This document shows, one piece after another, positions 13,751 to 21,406 of a DNA stretch of 36,122 nucleotides; the first letter of the stretch is position 1, and each line of letters opens with the position of its first letter. The notes under the pieces are model-generated. The model worked only from the letters and a program-made list of their open reading frames with translations. It had not been told where the DNA came from and ran no database searches. The stretch is from RGIG464 sp045643185. Lineage in GTDB: Bacteria; Myxococcota_A; Bradymonadia; UBA4248. The position numbers were made by a program, and so were the translations under genes. The stretch is from assembly GCA_045643185.1 (NCBI GenBank), contig JAZUKH010000133.1, forward strand, positions 1 through 36,122. The letters run 5' to 3'.

Positions 13751-15553
13751 CTAGTTCTGGCAGGTTTCAACAGGGACATCCGGTTTTTGGGCGGCAACCA
13801 GAATAAATTCTGGGAAATCCTTGTGTGGCGCGTATTTGGGCGTAACCACGAGGTTCATGATGTCACCATTATGGAGTTCTGTCGAGAGCGAGGTTGGAAA
13901 TAGAACGCTGAGCGTGCCCTGTTCCTGACGAATTTTGACGCGCGCATAGACGTGGTTGAGTCGTTTGATCAGGACGATATGAGCTTTTTTGAGCATGAAC
14001 GCGGGTTCTTTGTTGCCGGTTCCGAATGGGGCGAGCCATTCGAGATACTGGTTGTGCCAGAGGGTGAGGAGTTCCTGGACGTTTGCTTCGGCGTCGATGT
14101 CGAGCAGGCGTTTGGGTGTTTCCCCAGAGGCGATCTGAGTGCCGGCGAACTTATTGATGCGTCTAATGAGTTCAGGGATGTTTTCTTCCTTGACGGAGAG
14201 TCCTGCAGCGCTGTGATGACCGCCGAAATCGTCGAGCAGGTCTTTGCAGCTCGTGAAGGCGTCGAGGATGCTGAAGCCTTCGGGGCTTCGTGCGGAACCG
14301 CGTCCCATGCCATCGACGACTGAAATGACGACGGTGGGTTTATAGAATTTGTCGAGGATACGGCTCGAGATGATGCCGAGAATGCCCTGTTGCCAGTTTT
14401 CTTTGGCGACGATGATGACTTTTTTTCCTTCGAGCACCTGTTGCTGGGCCATGGCGGTGGCTTCGCTGATCATCGAGACTTCGGCGTTTTGTCGCAGGTG
14501 ATTGTAGTTTTCGAGATCACGAGCGATGATCTGAGCCGTGGTGAAGCGATAAGCGGTGAGGAGTGCGACACAAATGTTTGGATCACCGACGCGGCCTGCG
14601 GCGTTGATACGCGGCGCGAGTCGATAGCAGATGGTGCGTTCGGTAATGTATTTGTCGTCAGCGCCGACGTCGCTGAGGAGTGCGGCGATGCCACTTCGTT
14701 TTCGTTTTCGGATGACTTCGAGGCCGAGTGAGACGAACAGACGATTTTCGCCGAGCAGTGGCACGACGTCAGCGATGGTGCCGAGGCAGACGAGGTCGAG
14801 CTGGTCGATGAGCGACGGCGGCTGCAGGGCAAACTTTTCGTAATAGCCGCGAGCCGTGGCCGTCTTGACGAGTGCATCCACGAGGTGGAACGTGACGCCG
14901 ACGGCGGCGAGGTCGTCGTAGGCGAAGGTGTCGTTCTCCTGTTTGGGGTTCAAAACGATGGTTTGGGGTGCGCGTTCGGGGGGCGCGTGGTGGTCAACGA
15001 CGATGACGTCGATGCCTTTTTGTTTGAGTCGTTCGATCTCGTCAACGCCGCTCATGCCACAGTCGACGGTGATGAGCAGCTTGGGATTGTGCGTGGCGAG
15101 TGCCGCGTTGAGCGTGTCGTCATTAAAGCCGTGTCCATCCTCTTTTCGGCGCGGCAAAAAGTAGCAGACGTTGATCTGGAACGGCTCCAAAAACTGGTAA
15201 ACGAGCGTGGTCGAAGTGACGCCATCGACGTCGTTATCGCCAAAAATGAGGACTTCTTCGTTGTTTTCAATGGCTTGCAGGATGCGATCCACAGCGGCCT
15301 GCATGTTTAGCATCGAAAACGAGTCGGCAAGATTGTCCATGCTTGGGTGAAGGAAACGCACAGCTTCTTCGGGCGTACGAACGCCGCGGTTATACAAAAC
15401 GCTTGTGAGCAGCTGGGTTTCATTGAGGTTCATGGCCAGATTGCCGACGGCTTCGGTATCGGGCACATGCAGGTTCCAGTATTTCGGCTCCGTTTTTTGA
15501 GGTGCGACCGGTTTCGTTTCGCCCGACAAGTCCGGGGTATAGTTTGTAAACAT
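13751..15553 (-). CDS. recJ: single-stranded-DNA-specific 5'-3' exonuclease RecJ, 600 aa
   Basis: RecJ degrades 5' single-stranded ends in RecF-pathway recombination and in mismatch and base-excision repair, using Mn2+ or Mg2+. DHH-family motifs are present: motif I as GDNDVDG (105-111; most RecJ have DYDADG), Asp164 in TVDCG, VVDHH (185-189), and the DHHA1 motif GGHHSAAG towards residue 445; an OB-like C-terminal domain follows, with LAPFGTGNKEPAF at its start. Length is normal. The N-terminal 40 residues are a variable Pro/Lys-rich lead. The Shine-Dalgarno is weak. It heads the recJ - membrane protein - trmB set. Confidence 0.95.
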   Translation of the reverse strand: MFTNYTPDLSGETKPVAPQKTEPKYWNLHVPDTEAVGNLAMNLNETQLLTSVLYNRGVRTPEEAVRFLHPSMDNLADSFSMLNMQAAVDRILQAIENNEEVLIFGDNDVDGVTSTTLVYQFLEPFQINVCYFLPRRKEDGHGFNDDTLNAALATHNPKLLITVDCGMSGVDEIERLKQKGIDVIVVDHHAPPERAPQTIVLNPKQENDTFAYDDLAAVGVTFHLVDALVKTATARGYYEKFALQPPSLIDQLDLVCLGTIADVVPLLGENRLFVSLGLEVIRKRKRSGIAALLSDVGADDKYITERTICYRLAPRINAAGRVGDPNICVALLTAYRFTTAQIIARDLENYNHLRQNAEVSMISEATAMAQQQVLEGKKVIIVAKENWQQGILGIISSRILDKFYKPTVVISVVDGMGRGSARSPEGFSILDAFTSCKDLLDDFGGHHSAAGLSVKEENIPELIRRINKFAGTQIASGETPKRLLDIDAEANVQELLTLWHNQYLEWLAPFGTGNKEPAFMLKKAHIVLIKRLNHVYARVKIRQEQGTLSVLFPTSLSTELHNGDIMNLVVTPKYAPHKDFPEFILVAAQKPDVPVETCQN

Positions 15554-15700
15554 ATTTAAAAAACCTATTTGGGTATGAATATATTTCGTGCGACGTCATT
15601 TGGGCGTCGCTTCGGCTAATGCGCAAATTAAGGCGGGGTAAGGCGATGAACGCGCAAAACCCGGTATGTTGAAAATATTGTTTTTTTTTAGGAATTTTGG

Positions 15701-15795
15701 TGGGGGAAGTCTCCCCCTACGCGGCTATTTTCCTCACGATCCGTAGAACGGATCGTGGGGAAAATACGCCGCTACCCCTTCTCCTGGCAGGGCCT
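15701..15795. repeat. bulged-hairpin repeat, copy 2
   Basis: Begins with GGGGGAAGTCTCCCCC (15702-15717), then TACGCGGC. Inner arms of 19 bp occupy 15726-15744 and 15748-15766 (loop AGA), with one T/C difference that still pairs as G-U on one strand. The extra unpaired base is C15767 (G on the minus strand), and the outer stem is GCGGC/GCCGC. GTAG of the foot is read on the minus strand (15772-15775). It ends CCTGGCAGGGCC. It lies between recJ and secF; the rest of 15554-15700 holds no gene, only a T9 run. Confidence 0.85.
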
Positions 15796-15815
15796 GCGAC
15801 CTGGTTGCCAAAAGT

Positions 15816-15838
15816 AACGCCGACCAGAGGTCGGCGTT
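15816..15838 (-). terminator. second hairpin after secF
   Basis: AACGCCGACC and GGTCGGCGTT pair perfectly around AGA, 43-65 bases past the secF stop. Read on the minus strand it is followed by ACTTTTGG, a short T-run, so it may end the yajC-secD-secF transcript together with the neighbouring hairpin. Confidence 0.55.
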
Positions 15839-15848
15839 GAAGGGGTTA

Positions 15849-15871
15849 GCCGGAACCCGGTTGGTTCCGGC
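15849..15871 (-). terminator. first hairpin after secF
   Basis: GCCGGAACC and GGTTCCGGC pair perfectly around CGGTT, ten bases past the secF stop. No T-run follows, so it may only stabilise the 3' end; the tandem hairpin at 15816-15838 is the likelier stop. Confidence 0.5.
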
Positions 15872-15880
15872 ATGAAGGAA

Positions 15881-17131
15881 TTAAGCCTCTGCGACAATAT
15901 CGTCTTCGATAGCTTTTTTAGCTTCCTGTTTCTTCTTTTGTTCTTTGAACCAGGTGTCAAATTTGACGAGGAGCGGACAGGAAATGAACATGGAGTTGAG
16001 CGTCGCGATGCAGATACCGCAGAACATGATGACTGCGAAGTCGCGTGTTGTGCCGTTCGCAATGAGGATGAGGGGCAGGATCGCGAGCAAGGTCGTGATA
16101 CTTGTGATGACCGTACGGCTGATGCAGTCGTTGACGGACTTGTTGACGATCGCTGGAAGCGGTGTGTCTTTTTCGCTGAGTGCGAGGTTTTCACGAACGC
16201 GGTCGAAGTTAACGATGGTGTCGTTGATACCGTAACCGACGAGTGAGAGCAGAGCAGCGACCGTTTCGAGGGTGAACTCGATCTGGAAGAAGACGATGAT
16301 CGCGAAGGTGATGAGTGTGGTCGTGGCGAGCGAGATAACAGCGGCCGGTGCGTATCGGCTATCGAAACGGAAAGCGATGTAGAGCAACATCATACCGAGT
16401 GCGATGAGGATACTGACGATGGCGTCGTTACGGAATTTTTCACCGACGTCGGCGCCGACGGTAGAAACCGAGTCGAGGCCTTTATATTCGTCAAATTTGT
16501 CGCCAAAGGTGTCGTTGAGCAGCTGAACGGCGTCAGCCTGAACGCCCTGGGGTTTGATCGTGTATTGACCACGGATCTCGTTGAACGCGACACCGACGTT
16601 GGCGAAACCGGCGTTGACGATGGCGGTCTTAATTTTTTCGGGGTCGAGGTCAGTGACGTTTTCGTCATTGGCATTCTTGATCGCCAGGTCGAAGTCGCCA
16701 CGGATACCGTCGCCGTCGCAGCTCGGCCAGGTGTTGTCATCGAGTTTGAGGTTGGCATCACCGGTCGATTGCGCGAGCTGGTCGTTGAATGCTGTTTTGA
16801 CGAGCGCGAGTTTGTCGCAGGACATGGACGTCGTGGTACGGGTACGCACGATGTATTTGTTTTCGTCGTCGCGGCCGATCGTCTGAACCGAGACGGATTC
16901 AAAGCGCGGGTCGTCGACGAAGATCTTACGAACCTGGTCAGCGGGAACCGGCTGTTCGAAATGGATACTGATGGAGGTACCGCCTTCAAAGCTCGTACCC
17001 CAGTTAGGCCCAATAACGAATGAGATGACCAAGCCGATCAAGCTGAGCAAAAATGCGCCATACATGACGGGCTTGTGATTCTCGAAGAATTTGATCTTCG
17101 TATTGGGTTTAATAAACATTCTTTGTGCCAT
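15881..17131 (-). CDS. secF: protein translocase subunit SecF, 416 aa
   Basis: SecF works with SecD in the inner membrane and uses the proton gradient to help proteins leave SecYEG on the periplasmic side. TM1 is at about 20-40, followed by the hallmark GTSFEGGTSISI (50-61), a large periplasmic P1 region, then five membrane helices with SLVGYGINDTIVNFDRVREN and the C-terminal helices. At 416 aa it is clearly longer than most SecF (about 300-325), the excess lying in P1 (about 60-235), which has Cys residues in MSCDK and WPSCDGD. The start follows AAGGAGA. It is the last gene of yajC-secD-secF, 36 bases after secD. Confidence 0.96.
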   Translation of the reverse strand: MAQRMFIKPNTKIKFFENHKPVMYGAFLLSLIGLVISFVIGPNWGTSFEGGTSISIHFEQPVPADQVRKIFVDDPRFESVSVQTIGRDDENKYIVRTRTTTSMSCDKLALVKTAFNDQLAQSTGDANLKLDDNTWPSCDGDGIRGDFDLAIKNANDENVTDLDPEKIKTAIVNAGFANVGVAFNEIRGQYTIKPQGVQADAVQLLNDTFGDKFDEYKGLDSVSTVGADVGEKFRNDAIVSILIALGMMLLYIAFRFDSRYAPAAVISLATTTLITFAIIVFFQIEFTLETVAALLSLVGYGINDTIVNFDRVRENLALSEKDTPLPAIVNKSVNDCISRTVITSITTLLAILPLILIANGTTRDFAVIMFCGICIATLNSMFISCPLLVKFDTWFKEQKKKQEAKKAIEDDIVAEA

Positions 17132-17167
17132 CTTATGTCTCCTTATATTCGTTCAATCACAGTGTGT

Positions 17168-19051
17168 TTAGATCGAGATCGAATCGTGGTTGAAATGCGA
17201 TTCGACTTCGAACACGTTGCGGGTGACAAAGAAGGCGGTGTAGACCGTCATGATGATACCGAGAAGGAGGGTGACCGCGAAGCCTTTGACGGGGCCGGAA
17301 CCGAAGTTCATGAGCACGACCGCAGCGATAGCCGTGGTGATGTTGGAGTCGAGGATCGTCCAAAGGGCTTTATCAAAACCGACGTAAACGGATTTACGGA
17401 CCGTTTCACCTGTACGGAGTTCTTCACGAATACGTTCAAAGACGATGACGTTGGAGTCGACGGCCATACCGATGGTGAGAACGATACCAGCGATACCGGG
17501 GAGGGTAAGGACGGCGCCCATGGAGGCCATACCGGCCATGATGAACAAAACGTTGAGGAGCAGGGCGAAAGAAGCCACGACGCCAGAAAGTTTGTAGTAC
17601 CAGATCATGAAGACGACGACGAGTCCAAACCCAATGGCGAGCGAGAACATACCGTCTTCGATGGAGTCGCGACCGAGTGACGGACCGACGAGTGACTTGG
17701 ATTCCTGACGGATCGGGGCGGGCAAAGCACCGGAACGGAGCGACACGACGAGGTTATTGACTTCGTCGAGGGTCTCCTGACGGTTTCCGCGGCCCATTTC
17801 GATGGAGACGTTACCACCGGGGATCTCGCTACGAATGACCGGGTCGCTGACGAGTGTGTCATCCATGAGGATGGCGAGCTGATCGCCGACGTGTTGTTTG
17901 GTGATCTCGTAGAACGTGTCACCGCCGCTCTTATCGAGCTTGAGTGAGACGTACGGCATTTGTGTGTCGGGGTTCTGAGCCGGGTAAGCCGTTTCGACGT
18001 TTTCGCCGGAGAGCGCGGGCAGGTCGGTGCGAACGAGTCTCATGCGCCAGCTGGTGGGCAGCTTGGTGACATCGACGTTTTCGTCATCGATCTCGGCTTT
18101 GCGTTCACGCATATCGACTTTTTCGTAGGCGACTTCGCGGCCGTTAGGGATCATGGTCTCGTTGGCGCGAGCAAATTCTTTAAGGATCTCTTTACCGGTT
18201 TTGACGACGCGGTTTGTGGCTGGGTCGATCTGGTCATCAGCGCGGAGCGTGCCGCCGCTGACGCGGATGTTGAATTGTTCCGGGTTCTGTTTTGAGAAAT
18301 CGGTGAAGACGGCGAGTGCATCTTCTTTGGGGGCAACGAGCTTGAAGGTCAAGACAGCCGTGGTCGAAATGAGTTTTTCAGCGGCGGCAACGCCGGATTT
18401 CGACAGACCCGGAAGTTCGACAACGATGTGCGTGCCGTTTTCAACGCGGACGCTCGGCTGAGCGACGCCAAGACCATCGATACGTTCACGAATGATCTCG
18501 ACGGCCTGTTGAACTGAGGATATCTCAGCATCTTTAATGAAGTCGGTCTTGGTGCCGAGCGTCACGACGGCGCCCGAACTCGAGACTTTGTTCAACATCG
18601 GGTAGTCGTAAAGGAAATCGCTCGTGATGAGGTCGGCATCTTCGGCTTTGTCGAAAGTGAAGACCGCCGTATTTTGGTTACGATCAAGGACGTAGTGGAC
18701 GCCGCTGCCGTATTTCGTGATGATGGCGGACTGAATATTGGCTGCGTTTGCAGCGAGTTTTTCGTCAACAGCCGAGTCGATGTCGACGGAATAGTTGAGC
18801 ATCAAACCGCCTTGAAGGTCAAGACCCAAAGACAGGGTCTTGCTTTTCAGCATATTGGGCATCGATTCGTACCACGCCGGAAGCGGGGGATTGCGAACCG
18901 GTTCTTCGTCAGAATTGACTTGGGTCTCTTCTTCATCTGACACGACTTCGGGATAGAGAACCATCTCGACGACCGTCGGCGTCAGAATGACGATAGAGGC
19001 CAACAAAAGAAAGATGAGTAAGGCGGTTTTTAACCACCAGCTTCGCGACAT
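17168..19051 (-). CDS. secD: protein translocase subunit SecD, 627 aa
   Basis: SecD pairs with SecF for late, proton-driven steps of Sec export. One membrane helix (about 8-28) and an acidic lead precede LGLDLQGGLMLNYSVD (about 76-91), the SecD hallmark; then come the P1 head (IVVELPGL) and base, and five C-terminal helices beginning after PIRQESKSLVGPSLGRDSI, with AVDSNVIVFERIREELRTG. The length is normal for SecD. GAGG lies upstream of the start. It is in the middle of yajC-secD-secF; the 118-base gap to yajC has no gene. The gap to secF is 36 bases. Confidence 0.96.
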   Translation of the reverse strand: MSRSWWLKTALLIFLLLASIVILTPTVVEMVLYPEVVSDEEETQVNSDEEPVRNPPLPAWYESMPNMLKSKTLSLGLDLQGGLMLNYSVDIDSAVDEKLAANAANIQSAIITKYGSGVHYVLDRNQNTAVFTFDKAEDADLITSDFLYDYPMLNKVSSSGAVVTLGTKTDFIKDAEISSVQQAVEIIRERIDGLGVAQPSVRVENGTHIVVELPGLSKSGVAAAEKLISTTAVLTFKLVAPKEDALAVFTDFSKQNPEQFNIRVSGGTLRADDQIDPATNRVVKTGKEILKEFARANETMIPNGREVAYEKVDMRERKAEIDDENVDVTKLPTSWRMRLVRTDLPALSGENVETAYPAQNPDTQMPYVSLKLDKSGGDTFYEITKQHVGDQLAILMDDTLVSDPVIRSEIPGGNVSIEMGRGNRQETLDEVNNLVVSLRSGALPAPIRQESKSLVGPSLGRDSIEDGMFSLAIGFGLVVVFMIWYYKLSGVVASFALLLNVLFIMAGMASMGAVLTLPGIAGIVLTIGMAVDSNVIVFERIREELRTGETVRKSVYVGFDKALWTILDSNITTAIAAVVLMNFGSGPVKGFAVTLLLGIIMTVYTAFFVTRNVFEVESHFNHDSISI

Positions 19052-19169
19052 CGCGTCTACCTCGTTTATAAGTTTATTGATGTTGACCTCACCGCGTCGC
19101 AGACAATGCTGCCACGTCGTCCGATCTGAATCGGGCGTTCAGCCTGGTCAAAGTTTGTGATTCGATTAA

Positions 19170-19469
19170 CTACTTCGCTTCCGGATTTGAGCTTATCGCG
19201 TCTCCATTGAGGATGTGCGACACGCCTTCACGGTGAATGCGGATCTCGCAGTTGCCGCGATCGGCGATGTTGATCAGCAGTTCATCACCTTCCACCGTAA
19301 TGACTTCCGCAATCACGTGGGAAATGGTGACGATTTTGTCTCCAGCTTTGATCGACTGGAGCATGGCGGAGCGTTTTTCAGCGGCTTTCTTCTGCGGCTT
19401 GACCAGTAAAAAGTAAAAAATGAGAATGAATATCGCAAGGGGTAAAAGAAAACCTAAAATGTCGTTCAT
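19170..19469 (-). CDS. yajC: preprotein translocase accessory protein YajC, 99 aa
   Basis: YajC is a small inner-membrane protein that associates with SecDF. The N-terminal helix (LLPLAIFILIFYFLLVKPQ, about 8-26) runs into the signature RPQ/KPQ-KK and KAAEKRSAMLQSIKAGDKIVT, then a small cytoplasmic beta domain. The start is supported by AAGGAAG. It opens the yajC-secD-secF operon and has a promoter just upstream. Confidence 0.95.
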   Translation of the reverse strand: MNDILGFLLPLAIFILIFYFLLVKPQKKAAEKRSAMLQSIKAGDKIVTISHVIAEVITVEGDELLINIADRGNCEIRIHREGVSHILNGDAISSNPEAK

Positions 19470-19539
19470 GAAGAAACTTCCTTGAAAGAAATAAAAAATA
19501 TCCCGTCAGGGCACAGCACGTGCCACAAAAAGACTGGTT

Positions 19540-19569
19540 GTCATACCAAAGAATAGGGCATTCGGTCAA
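19540..19569 (-). promoter_or_regulatory. promoter of yajC-secD-secF
   Basis: On the minus strand TTGACC (19569-19564), an 18-bp spacer, then TATGAC (19545-19540). Transcription would start near 19533, about 65 bases before the yajC ATG. The remaining 19570-19665 holds no gene. Confidence 0.5.
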
Positions 19570-19665
19570 GTGTAGGCGTATGGCATACATTCAACGAACG
19601 TTACCATGCAGCCGAGGTAGAGCGTATGCGACTGTTTTGGCTTTTTGGTGTAGCGGTCAAACCGG

Positions 19666-20415
19666 TCAATTTTTGAGGGCGATATTTTTTGCGTTTTGAG
19701 TGAGTTTTTCGAAAGCCTTTGGCACCGGCGCCGTGATGGTCGTGGGTTGGCCGGTGATCGGATGGATGAATTCGAGGGTTTGTGCGTGCAGACAGAGTCG
19801 ATCTGGGGCAAAGGCGCGTAGAGATCGCAGCGTGCCCGGGTTGTAGAGCGTGTCACCGACGATGGGCAGACCGAGTGACAGCAGATGCACGCGGATCTGG
19901 TGTGTTCGGCCGGTCAGCGGCTGGCACAAACACTGCGCGAACCACCCGTCACGTAATTGATAAAGTGCGGTACATTTGATGCGTGTTTTGGCGAATTTTC
20001 GGTTTTTTCCGCCGACGACGAACTTTTGGATCTTCGAAGTTTTGTCTTCGCCGATGGGCGCGTCGAGTGTGAAAGCGTGTTCCAAGTTGAGTTTTTCGTG
20101 ATCGAACTCGGTGCCGCAGGCAAGCGCGCAGTAAGTCTTTTGAACAGTGTGGTTTTGAAACTGTTCGGATATGGACGGATTGGCGTCGCGCGACTTGGTC
20201 ATGAGCAGAACACCCGAGGTGCCGGCGTCGAGTCGGTGATGCAGGCCAACGTATTGGCCATGGAGATAGCGTTCAACGGCGGCAAAAGCGTGGTCGCGGT
20301 TTGGGTCGACGGTCGCCTGACTCGGTATGCCAGACGGTTTGTTGATCACGATAATGTGCTCGTCTTCATAAAGCACGTCGTTTTTTGACAGGGTCCAGAG
20401 CGGAGATGGGGACAT
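19666..20415 (-). CDS. RluA-family pseudouridine synthase, 249 aa
   Basis: RluA-type enzymes isomerise uridines in 23S rRNA or tRNA. The catalytic motif HRLDAGTSGVLLM is at about 60-72, with Asp63 the nucleophile; INKPSGIPS (25-32) and LTGRTHQIRVHLLSLGLPIVGD (towards 190) are the other conserved blocks. No S4 domain precedes the catalytic part, so it is nearer RluA, RluC-catalytic or TruC forms than RluD. The start taken is ATG 20415, with GGTGA eight bases upstream. A longer open frame to 20532 would only translate the hairpin repeat. The target base cannot be told from sequence. Confidence 0.9.
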   Translation of the reverse strand: MSPSPLWTLSKNDVLYEDEHIIVINKPSGIPSQATVDPNRDHAFAAVERYLHGQYVGLHHRLDAGTSGVLLMTKSRDANPSISEQFQNHTVQKTYCALACGTEFDHEKLNLEHAFTLDAPIGEDKTSKIQKFVVGGKNRKFAKTRIKCTALYQLRDGWFAQCLCQPLTGRTHQIRVHLLSLGLPIVGDTLYNPGTLRSLRAFAPDRLCLHAQTLEFIHPITGQPTTITAPVPKAFEKLTQNAKNIALKN

Positions 20416-20441
20416 GGGCAATTCACCGTGTTTGCGCGTGA

Positions 20442-20574
20442 GCGCGCCGTATGCGCAGCATAGGCGCGCTGCCCGGGCGTATCGGCAGAGCCGATAGCCC
20501 GGGGAAAGAAGGGCGCGCCGTATGCGCAGCATAGGCGCGCCGCCTGGGCGTATCGGCAGAGCCGATAGCCCGGG
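20442..20574. repeat. tandem duplication (71-bp period) of two bulged hairpins
   Basis: Each 71-bp unit has two hairpins. The first is GCGCGCC, unpaired G, TATGC, loop GCA, GCATA, GGCGCGC (20442-20469 and 20513-20540). The second is CCCGGGC, unpaired G, TATCGGC, loop AGA, GCCGATA, GCCCGGG (20472-20503; in 20543-20574 the first arm reads CCTGGGC). It lies between the mglA terminator and the start of the pseudouridine synthase gene, so it would be in that gene's leader RNA. Confidence 0.9.
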
Positions 20575-20584
20575 CTGACAAAAA

Positions 20585-20617
20585 CGAAAAAAGGCGTCTC
20601 CTTGAAAGGAGGCGCCT
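20585..20617 (-). terminator. rho-independent terminator of mglA
   Basis: Arms 20592-20603 and 20606-20617 (AGGCGTCTCCTT with AAGGAGGCGCCT, one G-U pair) followed on the minus strand by a T-run (A-run 20587-20592 on the plus strand). It lies 34 bases past the mglA stop. Confidence 0.9.
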
Positions 20618-20650
20618 GAAAACTAAACACAAAAAGGTAAAGGCAACGAA

Positions 20651-21244
20651 TTAGCCATTCTTTTTGAGTTCGACGAGGATCATCTTAACGACGGTCTTGA
20701 GGCATTCAAAAACACCGGGACCTTCTGCAGCAACGGCTTCGAAATCCGGGACCTTGGGATACCAATGGTTGAGTTCGGAACGAAGCTGTTCGACGGGGAG
20801 GGCGCTCGGGAGGTCGCGTTTGTTGTACTGAATGACGAAAGGAATTTTTTCGACATCGTAGCCGTACGCGGCGAGGTTGTCGAGGAGGTCGTCCATGGAA
20901 ATGAGGTTCGCTTCAAGACGCTCAGCCTGAGAGTCGGCAACGAAAACAACGCCATCGGCACCTTTCATGATCAGACGACGGCTGTTTGAATAGAACAGCT
21001 GGCCAGGAACCGTGTAAAGGTGAAGACGTGTTTTGAAACCGCGGATCGTAGGAAGCTCGATCGGGAGGAAGTCGAAGTAAAGCGTACGTTCCTGCTGCGT
21101 TTCAAGGCTGATGAGCTTGCCTTTCGTTTCATCATTCGTGACGGAGTAGATGTACTTGACGTTCGTCGTTTTGCCGCACAAACCCGGTCCGTAGTAGACA
21201 ATCTTAAGAACGATTTCTTTGCTCTTGTAGTTAATGAAGGACAT
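20651..21244 (-). CDS. mglA: MglA-type small Ras-like GTPase, 197 aa
   Basis: MglA is the GTP switch that sets the front pole in Myxococcus gliding and twitching; relatives control polarity in other bacteria. The P-loop is GPGLCGKTT (19-27), the switch II motif is TVPGQ (78-82, the MglA form of DxxGQ), the base-recognition motif is NKRD (141-144), and FVADSQAERLEAN (101-113) is typical of the family. Length matches M. xanthus MglA (195 aa). The protein is soluble and has no lipidation site. No MglB/Roadblock partner, RomR or motility gene is adjacent, so it is an orphan here. It has its own promoter and a terminator, so it is monocistronic. Confidence 0.93.
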   Translation of the reverse strand: MSFINYKSKEIVLKIVYYGPGLCGKTTNVKYIYSVTNDETKGKLISLETQQERTLYFDFLPIELPTIRGFKTRLHLYTVPGQLFYSNSRRLIMKGADGVVFVADSQAERLEANLISMDDLLDNLAAYGYDVEKIPFVIQYNKRDLPSALPVEQLRSELNHWYPKVPDFEAVAAEGPGVFECLKTVVKMILVELKKNG

Positions 21245-21279
21245 GGGGCAACCATCCTGAACAGTAAGATCAATAAAAG

Positions 21280-21298
21280 GGTCACATGATGTGTGACC
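21280..21298. promoter_or_regulatory. palindrome GGTCACA-TGATG-TGTGACC in the mglA leader
   Basis: Perfect 7-bp arms around 5 bp, about ten bases downstream of the predicted mglA start site. Its half-sites are oriented opposite to the CRP consensus (TCACA..TGTGA, not TGTGA..TCACA). It could be an operator or a leader hairpin. Confidence 0.5.
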
Positions 21299-21315
21299 AA
21301 AACAGACGAGTATGA

Positions 21316-21342
21316 GTTATACCCTCTTAAACATCCTGTCAA
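21316..21342 (-). promoter_or_regulatory. promoter of mglA
   Basis: On the minus strand a perfect TTGACA (21342-21337), a 15-bp spacer, then TATAAC (21321-21316, 5/6). The boxes are strong but the spacer is short. Confidence 0.5.
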
Positions 21343-21406
21343 ATTTCAGGGAAAGTTAAAAAGGCGTGTTTATTTAACACTCTAACCGTATTCGTTCAAA
21401 CTGTTT

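Noticed and set aside
13952..15310. Several plus-strand frames opposite recJ
   Set aside because: They mirror a complete RecJ with all DHH motifs and have no ribosome sites.
20416..20630. N-terminal extension of the pseudouridine synthase and other frames through the hairpin cluster
   Set aside because: The added residues only translate the 71-bp repeat; the enzyme begins normally at 20415.
21280..21298. CRP/FNR-type operator before mglA
   Set aside because: The half-sites are inverted relative to TGTGA..TCACA, and no FNR core is present.
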